64,000 bases of DNA from Cristatella mucedo (GCA_009760855.2 WPIO01000022.1:2423001-2487000); one strand, 5' to 3'. Shown: positions 36,150 to 49,639, counted from the stretch's first letter. Notes: generated by a model from the letters alone, not told the origin. Made by a program: numbers and translations.

Positions 36150-37232
36150 CATGTATTCATATATGTATTCTAAGGACGTGAACCCTAGCCTTACGTCAGC
36201 CGTTACGATGGTGGCCGGGTTTATTTCTGTAATGTACATGCATGTGGAGCTTGTTAGGCTTGTTGTACTTGAGCAAATGAGCAGCTATTTCAGGCAGGCT
36301 TCCTCTACTTTTGTTCTGTATCTGGTCAGGCTGGTGAACAAATAAAACTCAAATGATAATCACACACATTATGCACATTAATCCTGTAGATAGTTTTGTG
36401 CACATGTGTGTGTGGGGGGAGTGGGGGTGCGCGTATGCACATGCATACGTGCATGTGCGTGCAGGGACTTGTGGCACCGGTGGTGGTCACTTTTATGTGA
36501 GTTTTATTTATTTATTTTATTTATGTGAGTGACTTTACATGAAAGTGAGAGAGAAGAGTGAAGGAAGTAGGGCTTGTACAGTACGTGCACGTGCGTATTA
36601 GTGAGAAGAGTGCGATAACTATTCCTTATAGAGCACATATACTGGCTTGAGTTGCTTTAGTCAGAATTGTCATGTGCATTGAGGAAGTTGCATGACAGTG
36701 ACCACTCATGCAGTGAAGATTCGGAAACAAAATTTAACCGTCACAGCACAGCAAGTCTACTGAGAAGCTCTGCAATGTAAGACCTGCGAAACAGAAGATC
36801 CTTTGATGAATGATTTGATTTGAATATATAGATGTTAAGTACAAGGCTGCCTTGCAGGTAGTAATCTGACGGCTCAATCGGTCGGTTTATAAATGGCAGC
36901 AGAATCTTCATCATTTAGCCAGAGGCCAGAGGTCAAATCCTGCATGGAAGGCAGTGCACAGAACTAGTATAAATAAATTATGTGCTGTTTTACTAGAGTC
37001 AACCGGGGGGGGGGCTCTGGCAACTTGTGTTCCAGCCCTGAATCCAATCGAGCACCAGTCATGTATATCTCAAAGCTGTTGGTGAAAGGCCCTAGCATGG
37101 AGGCGGCAGTGGCCAAGGAAGTGGCAGTCCACCGAAGTGACCGACTCAGCGCTTAATGCCGTAGCCACTCATTTCTTACCTTCACCGGGTCACTATAAAA
37201 ATTGTAATGCCATTTGTTTTTTCTGGTTACAG
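36150..37232. other. Intron before e13, little recognised
   Basis: A TTTA-rich patch near 36500-36530, a G run near 37005 and a possible SINE-2-like scrap around 36860-36960. No coding signal. Confidence 0.45.
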
Positions 37233-37385
37233 GATCAGTATCGATTCATCTATGGGGCTGTAGTAAGTGGAGCTTATACAGACTGCTTTACACTGTTACC
37301 CAGTAATGTGGCTGCTCACTGCTCCAAGCTCAACTCACCGTCTTTGGCATTCAATGGAAAGACTGCACTGACTTATGAATTTGAG
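37233..37385 (+). CDS. RPTP exon e13: end of D1 and inter-domain linker
   Basis: Acceptor TCTGGTTACAG, donor GTTGGT; phase 0 both sides, 51 codons, residues 529-579. DQYRFIYGAVVSGAY matches the last helix of PTP domains (EQYxFIYxA). The remaining residues, to TALTYEFE, are a linker into D2 with no special motif. Confidence 0.92.
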
Positions 37386-37753
37386 GTTGGTACATTTTAA
37401 ACTCGGCCGTTTGAAACTCAATTGGGTGACCGTGCAAGCTGTTTCTATGGCTTTGGAGTACCCAAAGCCAAGGCTTCTTTTTACTGACCATTTGTACTGC
37501 TTCCGGTATGATTGGTCGTGCGAATGGTATCTTTGTGGTATTCTTGCGATGTCTATGGTGGCTTGACATTCAGCAGAACTGCTGTAACTATTTTCCTGCA
37601 CACTTACAGTCAAGAACTACGGAAGCGACTTATTGCTTTTATTGTTGCCTGTAGACAGGGCACTCTGCTATAAATAATGGGCCTTTATCAGGCTTCCCAA
37701 GTATGCAAATAAATCTCGGTAACATGTATTGGCCACTGGTTTTCAGCCTAGGG

Positions 37754-40452
37754 CAGGGGTGTCCAACCTTTTTGCGTTGGGGGCCACATTTCAAAAATTT
37801 AAAAGGTGGGGGGCCACATGTAAATCGGCGTAGTTGACCGCATCAGAAAATAAGATCGTAATTTAGTATGACTATTACTATTATACTTAATAAATAAACC
37901 GCAATACAATAGTATTTTTTAGCATAATTATAATTAAAAATAATAAATAATAAAAATTTAATCAGGTGTCCTGGAAAATAATTCGATAGATATTATGGCC
38001 AATCTTTTACTTTTGGATTTTTATTTTAATAACATGAAGACAGAAACTTCTAAAACTTACAAAATTACATGACAATGACTCACATAATATTAATGTCTTC
38101 GGATTAATTAAATGCCACAGGTATTCAATGTCTTCTGCACTGCACGCATCAATGAGATATTTGGCATTGTTTCTGTTTGCATAAAAATTCGACATCTGCT
38201 GCAACAGTGGATGTGGCAATTCTAAGGATTCCTGATAAATGTTCATCTGTGAGAACGGATTGAGTCTTTGTTTTCGCATTTTTTAGTCTGGAAAAAAGCT
38301 GTGTGTGAAAACAGCAATATGTGCTGCCAAAAAGTGCAATATACCTGCGAGCATGTTTGGCTAGGTTAGGAAAAGACTCTGATGAAACATACTGCTTGTA
38401 AAAGGTAACAAGGTCATGCTGATCATAAGCAGTTTTTAAATTGCTGTCATTATGAATGTCGATTAGTTCGAGTTGAAATTCATCAGGTGCATCAGAGGGA
38501 TCGATATTAAATGGATTACTAATCATGTTCATGTCATCCACATGTTGTTGGAAATCCTGAAACCTCTCTTCGAATTCATCAACAAGTTTGCTAACAAGAG
38601 TGGAGTACTTCATATGAGCCAGCGTTTCAGGCGATCTTGTTGCTAGTGTTGTGAAATTTAACAGTTTCTTCTGATCTAAGTGTTTCCGGAAAAGTTTCAG
38701 CTTTTGCACAAACGCGACAACACACTCATACATTTTATGGACCAGTTGATCCTTACCTTGGAGTTCGGCATTAAGATCTGCAAGATGTTTGGTCATGTCC
38801 ACCAAAAAAGCCAAGTCATTCAACTACTGCTGGTCATCGAGGAAGCCAACATCTTTTCCCTTTTCTGTCATAAACGTTTTTATTTCGTCCCGAAGTGACC
38901 AAAACCTGGCTAACGTGTGTACCCTACTTAGCCAACAGACTTGGCAGAAATAAATAACATCACAATGATCTGATCCCAACTCTTCAAGGAAAGCCTGAAA
39001 TTGTCTGTGGTTTAGCTCACGAGACCTTATCACATTGACTGTTGAAACTACATTGTCCATTACATGTTGCATGCTCAAGACCTTTGCACATTGCTGTTCT
39101 TGGTGGATGATGCAGTGATGACTGACAATTTTGTGAGGTACTAATTTTACCATCAAAGATACAAATCCATTGTGTCTACCTGTCATTGAAGGGGCTCCGT
39201 CTGTCGTTAAACCAATCAATTTAGTTTCAGGAAGATTAAATTTTGTGAGGACCCTCTTGACCTGATCCAAAATATCCCTCCCCGTTGTAGTGCCTTTCAT
39301 TGAACATATATCCAACAGCTCTTCGATAAGGACAAACTTTCCTGTTACACCGCGTACAAACACCGACAGTCGAGCCGTATCGCTATTGTCTGTGCTTTCG
39401 TCGAGCGCAAGAGAATAAAATTCGCATTCAGCAAGTCTTTTAGTGAGACTTTCTTCTATGTTGGATGCGAGCTCGTCAACTCTTCTCGCAACCGTTTGAT
39501 GAGAAAGACTGACTTTCTCTACTTCTGACTTCTTTTCTGGACAGAACACACCAGTAAACAGCCTGGGGCATTCCTTAACAAATTCACCATCGGAAAATGC
39601 TTTCCCGCTTAGCTATAGCTTCAGCTATTAAAAAACGTACTTTGGTTGAAGCCTCAGACTTGTTGCTGACTGCTGTAAACAATTACTGCTGTCCGATGAC
39701 GCTCTGTTTCATTGAGTTCACGCGATCAATTCGAAGTTGACCAGTCAGACTGTTGTACCTGTCGCCATGCTTTGTTGAAAAATGTCGCTTAACATTGTAC
39801 TCCTTTGCAACGGCAATTGTTTCTTGGCATATTAGGCACATTATCCTACCGAAGCGTTCCATTACAAAATAGTCTACAGTCCAAGATGCTTTGAAAAGTC
39901 TTCCTTCTGCGTCAATTTTTCGTTTTTTGCTAGTATTCACATTTGCCGCCATTTTTCTCTGTGAAATAAAAAACAGATCAGTTACGAATTGATGAATTTA
40001 TATTTTATCACAGCAATATCTTAATATTAGTAAGTAAGTTGAACAATACGCGTTTTTTGAAAAACCTACCTGACTGATCCCAGTTCGTGCAGCAGCAGCT
40101 GAAAAACGGCTCTTTTTTTCTATCAACAGTGTGAAACAGTTAATTCCGCTTGCAGAAGCGTTATAAATGTGATCGTAATGGCGCTGCTGTAGCACAAATA
40201 TATTACCCCTTCATGCTAAAATGTTCACATGAAGGCTAGCAAAATAAATCAATTTTTTTACCTTCACGCGATAATAGCCATTCGGACACCTTCACGTGAA
40301 GTACATCACAGCGCCTTATATCGCCGTTTGTAATGATTAAAAATTAACGAAAAACATGGAGTGATAAATATTTTTGGGATAACGTTGCGGGCCGCTTAGA
40401 AGACCTCGGCGGGCCGGGTTGTGGCCCGCGGGCCACGTGTTGGACACCCCTG
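37754..40452 (-). mobile_element. hAT (Charlie-like) DNA transposon, 2.7 kb, with 8-bp TSD
   Basis: Begins and ends with the inverted repeat CAGGGGTGTCCAAC and is flanked by perfect 8-bp target duplications GCCTAGGG (37746-37753 and 40453-40460). Eight-base duplications and CAGGGGTGTCC ends are hallmarks of Charlie-type hAT elements. It holds a transposase pseudogene on the - strand. It lies in the intron between e13 and e14, antisense to the phosphatase gene. Confidence 0.96.
38149..39952 (-). pseudogene. hAT transposase, three lesions
   Basis: Read from 39952 downward: an N-terminal BED-type zinc finger (CLIC ... HFSTKH); a central part with SLALDESTD-like and TDGAPSM motifs (catalytic Asp residues) and HCIIHQEQ; and a C-terminal hAT dimerisation region (FPNLAKHARRYIALFGSTYC, then LTDEHLSGILRIATS). 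The family is that of transposases related to domesticated SCAND3, FAM200 and GTF2IRD2-type genes. Lesions: a TAA at about 39683, one frameshift near 39610 and a TAG at 38821-38823. With so few lesions it probably stopped moving fairly recently, but it is not functional as it stands. Confidence 0.9.
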
Positions 40453-41030
40453 GCCTAGGGGTAAGGTACACTTGGTCTTCACGACCCAGGTCGGGGTTCG
40501 AGTCCTGCAGTGGCCATTCTTGCTTTATTCATTCATTCTTGCATTATTGCTCACTGCAAGCAGTGGTGACGATCGTTAAAGCTCTTCTGCTGCTAGATAA
40601 ATGAGGCTGTTGAATCAGCTAACTTTTTTTTATGTCAGGCAAATCAGGTTAGCATCGTGAGGACCGTAAGCATGTCATATGAATCTGATAGTTGATCCGG
40701 CTCAACAATACCATGGCAACATGCTAAGTACTACTGAAATACCACATCGCTCACTGCAAAACTTACTATGTGAATTTATTATCAACCATATCATCTTTTG
40801 AAGTAGCTAGTTGATGGCATGCACTCTGGAACCAATAACTAACTATATGATAGTTTATTTGCTTTGTGCATCACGTCTGCTTTGTGCTGTGGCATCTCGC
40901 CAAAAATATCTTATCTTAATAGGTAAGAAAGAGTGGACGGGTCTTCCTGCGCCATGCATTCTTTATGTTTATGAATAGTAATTGATAATCTATTTAGGTC
41001 GGTTTACTAAGCAAGACTTCTTTGTTTCAG

Positions 41031-41133
41031 CTTGTTTGTTCTTCAGCCGCTACACCAACACCCGAAAGTGAGATTGCCAGGTCACTGGCACCGGAAAATG
41101 CACACAAAAACAGAGATGATACTGTTCCAGCGT
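41031..41133 (+). CDS. RPTP exon e14: start of D2
   Basis: Acceptor CTTTGTTTCAG, donor GTGAGT; phase 0 in, phase 1 out; residues 580-613. It ends ARSLAPENAHKNRDDTVPA. PEN...KNR is the D2 copy of the phosphotyrosine-loop motif, with Asp608 where Tyr is expected. Its 3' boundary has the same place and phase as e6/e7 in D1. Confidence 0.87.
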
Positions 41134-41239
41134 GTGAGTATGGCTTATTTTGCATGACAATCGTGCCTTATTTGGCTGTAGCATTTCAGTGCTTGTTGCT
41201 ACATGCATAAATAATGCACGACAGCATTTTTCTCACCAG

Positions 41240-41402
41240 CATATGTAAAGTGCCTAGAAAGAGATTAGGTTTTCAGAGTGTGCTATACAAATGTATTTTT
41301 TTATTATTACTATTACTACGTAGCTCTGCAGTAAGAGCAATTCACGACCAAGGTCATGGGTTCGAGCCCTGTAGCAGGCAATTCTGTATTGAGAAAGATA
41401 TA
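41240..41402 (+). mobile_element. LINE-B tail followed by partial SINE-2
   Basis: AAAGTGCCTAGAAAGAGATT and ATT repeats (41240-41317), then GGTCATGGGTTCGAGCCCTG and CAGGCAATTCTGTATTG (41318-41402). Confidence 0.68.
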
Positions 41403-41427
41403 TAACACTGTCCTGGGTGTGTGTATA

Positions 41428-41487
<60 letters not shown>

Positions 41488-41493
41488 CATACA

Positions 41494-41527
<34 letters not shown>
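41428..41527. repeat. (AT)n microsatellite with ATAC interruptions
   Basis: About 100 bases, mostly alternating AT, with ATACATAC near 41482-41495. Confidence 0.95.
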
Positions 41528-41531
<4 letters not shown>

Positions 41532-42179
41532 TTCTTCTTTTGTATATAACCTCCAGCTAAATGTCGAGAACATACTTGAAAGATCGGTCTAGAAATCGAA
41601 TTATTGCTTAAAATACCTTTCAAAAGGCAAACATGTTAGGAATGGGATTTGAAGTGTTGACGATTTCCACATAAAAGGAAATCATTAAGAAATGATTAGG
41701 CAAACCATGTCTAAGCCAGAAGTAAACAGAAGCTACATATCTACAAGTAACTACTTTACCGATTTCTGCATCATATACTACTTGTGTCCCAACTTGTTGG
41801 ACCTTGGTACATCGAGGTACATGTTTGCCTGTTGAGGCACATGCTTGTGACTTTTAAACAGCCTCATTTAAAGTGCAGCTTTGTAAATTCCCTAATTCTG
41901 GAAATACTTTACAGATCAACATGAAATTGCATATTTATGTAAGTTCAGCTCTGCTTTTACATCACTGCAGTAGTTTACTTCTGACCGGTTGCATAGGTTT
42001 TACTATATATATCATCAAACGTCCCCGAACATGATATTGTGCAATCAGTAACATGTATAACAAAACTTATCCAATCAAAATCAGAAATGAACTCCAACAG
42101 CTGTGGCCAAGCATGAGCAACTTTTGCACAGCCTGCTGACTTCTCTTCTTATCAAGCACACCGGCACAAGTAGTCGCTG

Positions 42180-43780
42180 ACCAGCTAAACTCTTATAGAT
42201 TACACCTCAAACCTAGGAAGTAAGTTTTAGTCAGGTTTTAGAAGTATTCACTTCTCAGAGCTAGCACTGTTGCATGTGTATAACGATCTTCTTAGGAATT
42301 GTGTAGTTTCTACTAGCTCGGCTGGATCTCTCAGCAGCATGTGATACCATTGATAAATAAGTCCTTCTCATCTTATGGAGTAACTATGATGGGAATGCCA
42401 CTGCCCTGGCGCAATGGTCTTCGGCACCATTGATCACGATGTACTACTTGAAAGATTGAGAACAGCGATCGGTCTGGTAGATGAGGCACTGGAGTGGTTT
42501 AAATCGTACTTGTCTGGTCGTATTCAATCCTCGTCGTGTGGGGGCCCTGTCTCATCCACCAGACCAGTCACCTGTGGTGTCCCACGAGGGTCCATCCTCG
42601 GTCCTTTGCTGTTCTCATTGTTCTACTCAACCTCCGGCAAAAGTGATTCGGGCCCATGGAATAGGCTATCGCTACCTCTGGGAAAGGTGATTCGGGCCCA
42701 TAGAATAGGCTATCACTTTTATGCTGACGATACTCAGCTGTATTTGTCACTTAAGCCATCGGAACTACCGAAGCGACTGATAAACTGAATGCTTGCCTTG
42801 CAGACATTCGATCCTGGATGTCGGTAAATTTCATTAAACTAAACGACGATAAAATGGAACTGCTACTCATAAGACACCCCAAGCATGTAGCTGGACTAGA
42901 AGGCTTTGCTCTTCTAATAGGTGATGCTGTTGTGCGACCATCACCATGTGCTCGGCGTCGTCTTTGACAGCTGCCTGAATTTTGAAAGCTTCGTCAAGAA
43001 GACTGCTTCCACAGCTAGCCATCATATCCGATCCCTATCTTGGATTAGGAACTGTCTTCCCCGGTGGCTTGCTAAACATTTGACTAGCTTGTTAGTTCTG
43101 TCTCGGCTAGATTAATGTAATTCTCTTTTGGCTGAGCTACCGAAAAAAGCCACTAGGCCACTGCAGCAGGCGATGAATATGGCTGCACAGCTAGTTTAAA
43201 AATCCCAGAGGTTTGACCATGTATCTTCTTCGCTGAAAGAGCTTGGGTGGCTGCAAGTTGATCAAACGATACAGAGAAAAGTTCTTACGCTGACCCACAA
43301 GGCCTGCCACAGCGTGGCTCCTTCTTACCAGCTGAACAGCTGCACCAGTTTCAGCCTCTTCGTGCCCTCAGGTCCTGTATAGACAATAAATTGGCTGTTC
43401 CATCTCTGCTTAAATACCGTTAGCGACAGAAGTTTTTGCTAGTCCTAGACTGTGGATTTTGCTTCAACAATTCTTATGCAACGATAACTACTCTTCTGCT
43501 GCCACCAATGGTCCTTTCCAGCAGTCCTGAGCTGCTACTTCCAAGCTACCCACTACCTCAACTGTTCTCCTGACTGTGCTATGCTTCTTACTTTCTATTT
43601 GTTGCATGAGATGAAGTATGTTGGCTACCGAATGTGTACTGAGAGCTGCTTAGGCTGTGAAAGCGCTATGCAAAGCTCTCCTGCATATCACCCATATAGT
43701 CTTTGTTACTTTGTGGAGTTGCAGACGGAGATACATTACTTCTTGAATGCCTATCATCTCGCCTAGGCATCACTAGCACT
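42180..43780 (+). pseudogene. LINE-A reverse transcriptase, decayed and mosaic
   Basis: A DLSAACDTID-like start near 42325-42357 is followed at 42414 by a second start from another copy ([34 protein letters not shown]). [16 protein letters not shown] near 42709-42756 keeps the catalytic YADD box. The frame then breaks repeatedly up to SFVKKTASTASHHIRSL (about 42981-43031). The 3' end to about 43690 is the LINE-A tail. A duplicated stretch with GTGATTCGGGCCCAT occurs at 42643 and 42686. Confidence 0.82.
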
Positions 43781-44159
43781 GGAGCTAGAGTGGTTTAAGT
43801 TCTGTCTCAGCTGGAAATTCCAGAGTGTTAATGTGAGCTGGCAATTCTCATTCGGGGAACCTTCGAAGCATGGTGTGCCAAGGGATCCTTTTTAGGTCCA
43901 CTTTTCGAAACATATGCACTTCCTCTTGCCGACGTAATCGCTAGGCCCAACGTAGCCTTCATTTTTTTGCAATGCAGCAAAGCTTTACCCATGCTTTGAT
44001 CCCTTCATGCCTTCCAGCATGATGTTCTCTTTCAACTCTCTTAAAATTAGACATGTAATAATGATGAATAAAGCAGAAAATCGAGTTCAAAGACTTATCA
44101 GGACATCTATGGCAACACTTGCCCAACCCACACCAAAAATGGACTAGATTATCAATGCA
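43781..44159 (+). mobile_element. LINE scraps inside foldback element
   Basis: CATCACTAGCACTGGAGCTA and CTTCCTCTTGCCGACGTAAT resemble parts of LINE-B at 12150 and 12310, followed by TGATCCCTTCATGCCTTCCA. Heavily decayed. Confidence 0.55.
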
Positions 44160-44900
44160 CAAGCAGAGCTAAACTCATGTTCCAAGTTTTATGCCGATTG
44201 GTCCAGTTATAGAATCTACTAGGCACAAATATAGACTGTAAAGGTAGTTTGAAAGTTGCAACCATGTACCTCAACTTGCTGCAAGCATGTACCTCGATGT
44301 GCCAAGGTTCAGCAAGTTGGCACACATGTCACATATGGTGCAGAGATTGGTAGATTTATTGGTAGATATTTTGCTTTCGATTTACTACCGGGTTAGACAG
44401 GGTTCTCATAATACATTTTAATGCTTTCTTTTTCCACGGAAATCAACACTTCCTAGAGTACTTTTAACATGTTTTTCTTTATAATGCACCCTTTATTAAA
44501 CATCGATTGCTTGACTAATTTTCTCATTGGTTTTTTATCTGAATGCCATTATGGCTCTTTTGCTGCTATATAAGTGATGCTGTTGAATCAGCCAAGACTT
44601 TCGCTATGGTGGTGCTTGAATTTCCCCATACTTCCCCCACTTACCAGTTTACTGGCAGACTAGCTCGTCTTATGAATGACTTCAGACTGGCACTAGATAG
44701 TCGGGCAACTGCCTTGTCTGCACCACGAAGGCTAGTGAGAAGGACCATCCCTCCTCCTCCTCCTCCTCCCCTTTCCTCCCCTTCTCTTCTCGGCTTGCTT
44801 TAGAACAATGGCTAACAAGCATGGCAAGTGCAAGTGCTGACTTAACTGACGCGGGCTTCTTTTGGATGTCCAGCATCAGTAATAATAATAATACACGTAA

Positions 44901-46080
<1,180 letters not shown>

Positions 46081-46143
46081 GTTGGCATTGGCCTCTGCCA
46101 ATGGCATGCAGGCCCTGCTGACTTTCTGACCCGGTTGCTGCAG

Positions 46144-46217
46144 TGGAAGCTTACCGACCGTACCTGGCCCCAATGACAGGCGCCGATTCTGACTACATCA
46201 ACGCCGTCTTCTGCAAC
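46144..46217 (+). CDS. RPTP exon e15: D2 YINA motif
   Basis: Acceptor GTTGCTGCAG, donor GTGAGT; phase 1 in, phase 0 out; residues 614-638: LEAYRPYLAPMTGADSDYIN, then AVFCN. This is the D2 version of the RVxL...DYINAS segment. It keeps DYINA, unlike D1. Confidence 0.93.
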
Positions 46218-46398
46218 GTGAGTAAAATCTGTTGTCGGCAGACCGGGGTGCATGCTGGCCTTCGGCTTTGCTCACACCAACGTCTCGCTCATGTCTTGGC
46301 CCACGCTCGGTTTGTGCTGGCTCAGCAGCCACTCTGCCTGCCTTGCATTCAGGTGCTGTGGCCGGCTCGAGTCCAGTTGGTGGCCTGATCGATTGCAG

Positions 46399-46530
46399 AG
46401 CTTCCGCAGGAAGAACGAGTTCATTGCCACCCAAGTTCCAATGTCGCAAACGGCAGACGACTTTTGGCGGCTCCTGCTTGACCATGATTGCGGCACTGTA
46501 ATATTGGTTCACGAAGTCGAGGAGGAGAAC
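46399..46530 (+). CDS. RPTP exon e16: D2 DFW motif
   Basis: Acceptor GATTGCAG, donor GTAAGG; phase 0 both sides, 44 codons, residues 639-682: SFRRKNEFIATQVPMSQTAD, then DFWRLLLDHDCGTVILVHEVEEEN. One exon corresponds to both e8 and e9 of D1. The intron before it is only 181 bases. Confidence 0.95.
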
Positions 46531-46914
46531 GTAAGGCAACTGCTGTCGGCGTGTTGCACCAAACATCCGGCGTCCACATAAGGCCTCTTATTTACTGTGT
46601 AGCAGAAAACCGCTGCCTTCTCCTCGTCCTCGTCCTCATCCCCATCCTCATCATCCTCATCATCCTCCTCCTTAAGGCTATCTGATGCCAGTAGACTGCC
46701 AAATTGCATGTCCATAAGGCTAAGGGTATTGATGCTTAAGAGTATTAGATGCAAATGGCAGATCTGCAATTATAGCAACCCTGGATGTTGATATCTTCCT
46801 GCTCTTGTGCATGTCTATGCATCTGCAGTCCTTGTAAGTGGGCCAGTCTGACAGTAAGTGGGCACTCGCCTGCTCGGCAAGACGTCTTGCATGTTAGCAG
46901 ACCTAGCTGGACAG

Positions 46915-47290
46915 TTTTAAGAATAATAATTATACACTTGATAAAGCGCCCTCAGAGAACTCAATCTCATTCTATGCTCTTTACATTTGCTGCAAAGGAA
47001 ACACGATCGAATGGTGAGTGGTATCATGCTTGATAAACAACAAGAATAACATGGTTAGGGGTGACATGCACAAGGTCAGAATGCAAGTGTGGTTAGTGGC
47101 AGCATGCACAGTGTCAGCACGCATAAGCAAATAAAGGACGAATCACAGGGACCCACTAAATGCTGTCATAAATAGGTGCGTTTTTTAAGTTCTTTTTAAA
47201 TGTGGTCAAGTCAGGGGATGTCGTGTCGCAAGTCGGGAGTGAGTTCCAGGCTTGGAGCATACGAACTAAATGCACGGTCTCCAAAGGATT
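46915..47290 (-). mobile_element. LINE-B 3' end (reversed)
   Basis: GCGCCCTCAGAGAACTCAAT, AACATGGTTAGGGGTGACAT, GTGTCAGCACGCATAAGC and CGGTCTCCAAAGGATT, in the same order as 45000-45390. Confidence 0.82.
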
Positions 47291-48821
47291 CAAAAAGGCT
47301 GTGCACATGATCTCTCTCTCTTAAGCATACGAAAGTTCTAGTGCCAATATTTTCAGTCATCGGTAATGCATCTCCTCCTATGCATGTATGTGTATCTTGT
47401 CGGCAGGCCTGCATGCAAAGAGGAATTCATGTGTGGATTGGTGTTTGGGTGCCAATTTTGCTCGTGTACATCTACTAAATCTCTTTTATGTTGCAGCCTT
47501 TCTGGTTAGAAAAGTAGAACACAAAAAGCAAGCAAGTAGTTGTAATTTGGAGACTTACATTATGAATCCATGCTGTGAGCTATGGTATTGTAATTTATCC
47601 ATCACTTGTTAAAGCATCGGATACACAGTTTGCCAACAATGTTCATACCCTATCCGAAAGCATATTCAACAAAGTTAAATTTCAGTAATTTGATTCCTTG
47701 GTTTAATATTTACTAATACCGTATACATGGTTGTTGATCATTGGTGTGTTACATTCAATCTAAACATCAAAAGTTATCTGGTGTATATTGGCAACTTGGG
47801 CTTCAGGCACACATAATTTCATAAAACTGTATTTTAAAAGTTGTATTTTGGTACTACACACTTTGTAACATTTGGTGAGATGAAATGGCTCAGCTATATT
47901 TCTCAGTAGGTGTTAGTCTGTTATCTACTATCTTGCCAAAAGCATCTTGATTTTCAAAGTTGTTTAAAAACGGCAACAAAACTTGCAGTATTTAGAAATT
48001 AATTACTATTCACGGTTGCAAGTAAATAAAGTCGCGAGTGTTGCTGAGGACTGTGGCAGCAAGATTGCAACCTAGTACCTAAGTGTAGTAGCCTGATTGA
48101 GATATTATGTCATGTGGGAGTTTGCTAAGGACTGGCAGAGTGGTGTCTTTTCAGCTGCGGAATTGTTGTTGAGCAAACTGTATAGCTAATGTCATACCCA
48201 TAATTTCATACTCATTTTATCAAATCGGCAGCACACTGTCTTTTAATATATTGGATGGTACTGCCTCTTAGAAGAGGGAGCTGTACCACCTTCTACCGGC
48301 TGCATCTTGATTTTATCCCCCGTGGTTACAAAGTCATTTCAATGTGGAACAGCAAAAGACCATGAGTGAAATGAGATACTTTAGCCAGAATGAGCAGCAT
48401 ACTGGGATTGGCATTGTGCCACTTGCTGTTTCCCATCTGTAGCCACTCTCGAGGCACTTAGTCTCTTCATCTATGCCTTTGCTGCATAGTGCTGCATCTG
48501 CTATTTCTGCAAGCACTCTTCGTTGTTTACCATGTTACCTAAGAAGCACTTGGCTAATTAATTACCATTCGGACTAGTGGTAACTGAGATGTGGCGGATC
48601 TTAGTAAAGAAGCAACCTGTTCACCATAGCAGAATCTAAAACAATAATATTAAGGATCAAATATTTGTATGTCACCTTAGGAGATATCAATCTTCTTTCT
48701 TTGCACTTCCAATAGGCCGGATGAGAGCTTATAAACTGGCTACTTATATTAGCATGCATAGTTGCAGCCTTATTAATGAAGATCAGCTGATCCAGCAGCC
48801 TCGTTTATATAGCAGCATATT
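47291..48821. other. Intron sequence, mostly nothing recognised
   Basis: AT-rich intron DNA. A short LINE-B-like tail scrap (reversed) is at 48660-48710. No coding homology. Confidence 0.5.
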
Positions 48822-48985
48822 TATAGCCTCGGTGGCTATAAAGTGCTCACTCTTCACGATCCAGGTCATGGCTTAGAGTTATGCAGTTTGTTATCCTTTA
48901 CTGCCAACTGCAGATGGTGATGATAGCTGTTAAGGCTCTTCTGCCGCTGCTGCTAGAAATGAGGGAGCTAAGCAGCCAACACTTA
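48822..48985 (+). mobile_element. SINE-2 copy, diverged
   Basis: CCTCGGTGGCTATAAAGTGC, CACGATCCAGGTCATGGCTT, then a body ending GCTCTTCTGCCGCTGCTGCT and GAGCTAAGCAGCCAAC. The box B is degraded. Confidence 0.65.
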
Positions 48986-49059
48986 TCACTCAGCAGGCAA
49001 TACAAGATTCCCCACAGTTGGATTCGAACCTAATCTGTGGGCAATGAAGTGTGAGCACC

Positions 49060-49480
49060 TGGGTGAAGACCAGGGGCATGCATAAGCACTTAATTGGTGA
49101 TTCATAAGGATGGGGCATTTGGTGTAAGGAAGAGGAGGGGTTTTAGTTTTTTTCTTTTGATGTATGTTCAAAGTCGGGGATCTGGTCTCAGTTGCGAGTG
49201 ATTTCCAGGCTTTTGTGTGCATAGGAACTGAAGGCACGATCTTCAAATGATTTGAGCTCGGTTAGATCCACAGTTGAACTGAAGCATGTGTGGTATAAGA
49301 AGAGCCTGTTGAATAGGTACTCCAGAAATGCAAGCAAGAGTGGGAGAATGGAGGGACCTAGAGTGAGTGGCAGGACTTTTAAGTCAATGAAGGGGGAGCT
49401 AATGCAGGACAGATAGAAGTGCTGTCGTATGGCAATCGTGACATTTGCATACGATTCATAAACTGTAAGCTTGCGTTTAT
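49060..49480 (-). mobile_element. LINE-B 3' part (reversed), old copy
   Basis: CATGCATAAGCACTTAATTG, CAGTTGCGAGTGATTTCCAG, CGATCTTCAAATGATTTGAG and GGACAGATAGAAGTGCTGTC follow the order of 45231-45560 with many changes. Confidence 0.65.
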
Positions 49481-49639
49481 GTTTGGTGCACCGATTGGCT
49501 GGCTTTGGGCAAGTATTGTTACATTTGGCTAAGATTCGAGCAATTGAGACACTGCTTTAGTAAATCTTGCAGCAGATTGAGTCCTCGGTTTTTATCGTAA
49601 GCTTCTCTTGGACAATGCATCAATGTGTATCTTCATTCT

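Larger units (their letters stand above)
37725..40615 (+). mobile_element. SINE-2 copy interrupted by the hAT element
   Basis: After removing 37754-40452 and one copy of the target repeat, the flanks join to a SINE-2: TTTCAGCCTAGGGGTAAGG (box A), GGGGTTCGAGTCCTGCAG (box B) and a body ending GAGGCTGTTGAATCAGC near 40615. The hAT target site falls within box A. Confidence 0.72.
41548..44475. mobile_element. Foldback element copy 2, split by LINE DNA
   Basis: 41548-42118 matches the left arm and centre of the palindrome at 10355-11290 (AAATGTCGAGAACATACTTG, ACCTTTCAAAAGGCAAAC, CACATGCTTGTGACTT). The right arm resumes at about 44160 (CAGAGCTAAACTCATG) and ends near 44475. Between them lies decayed LINE sequence, inserted after the foldback element. 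Confidence 0.75.
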
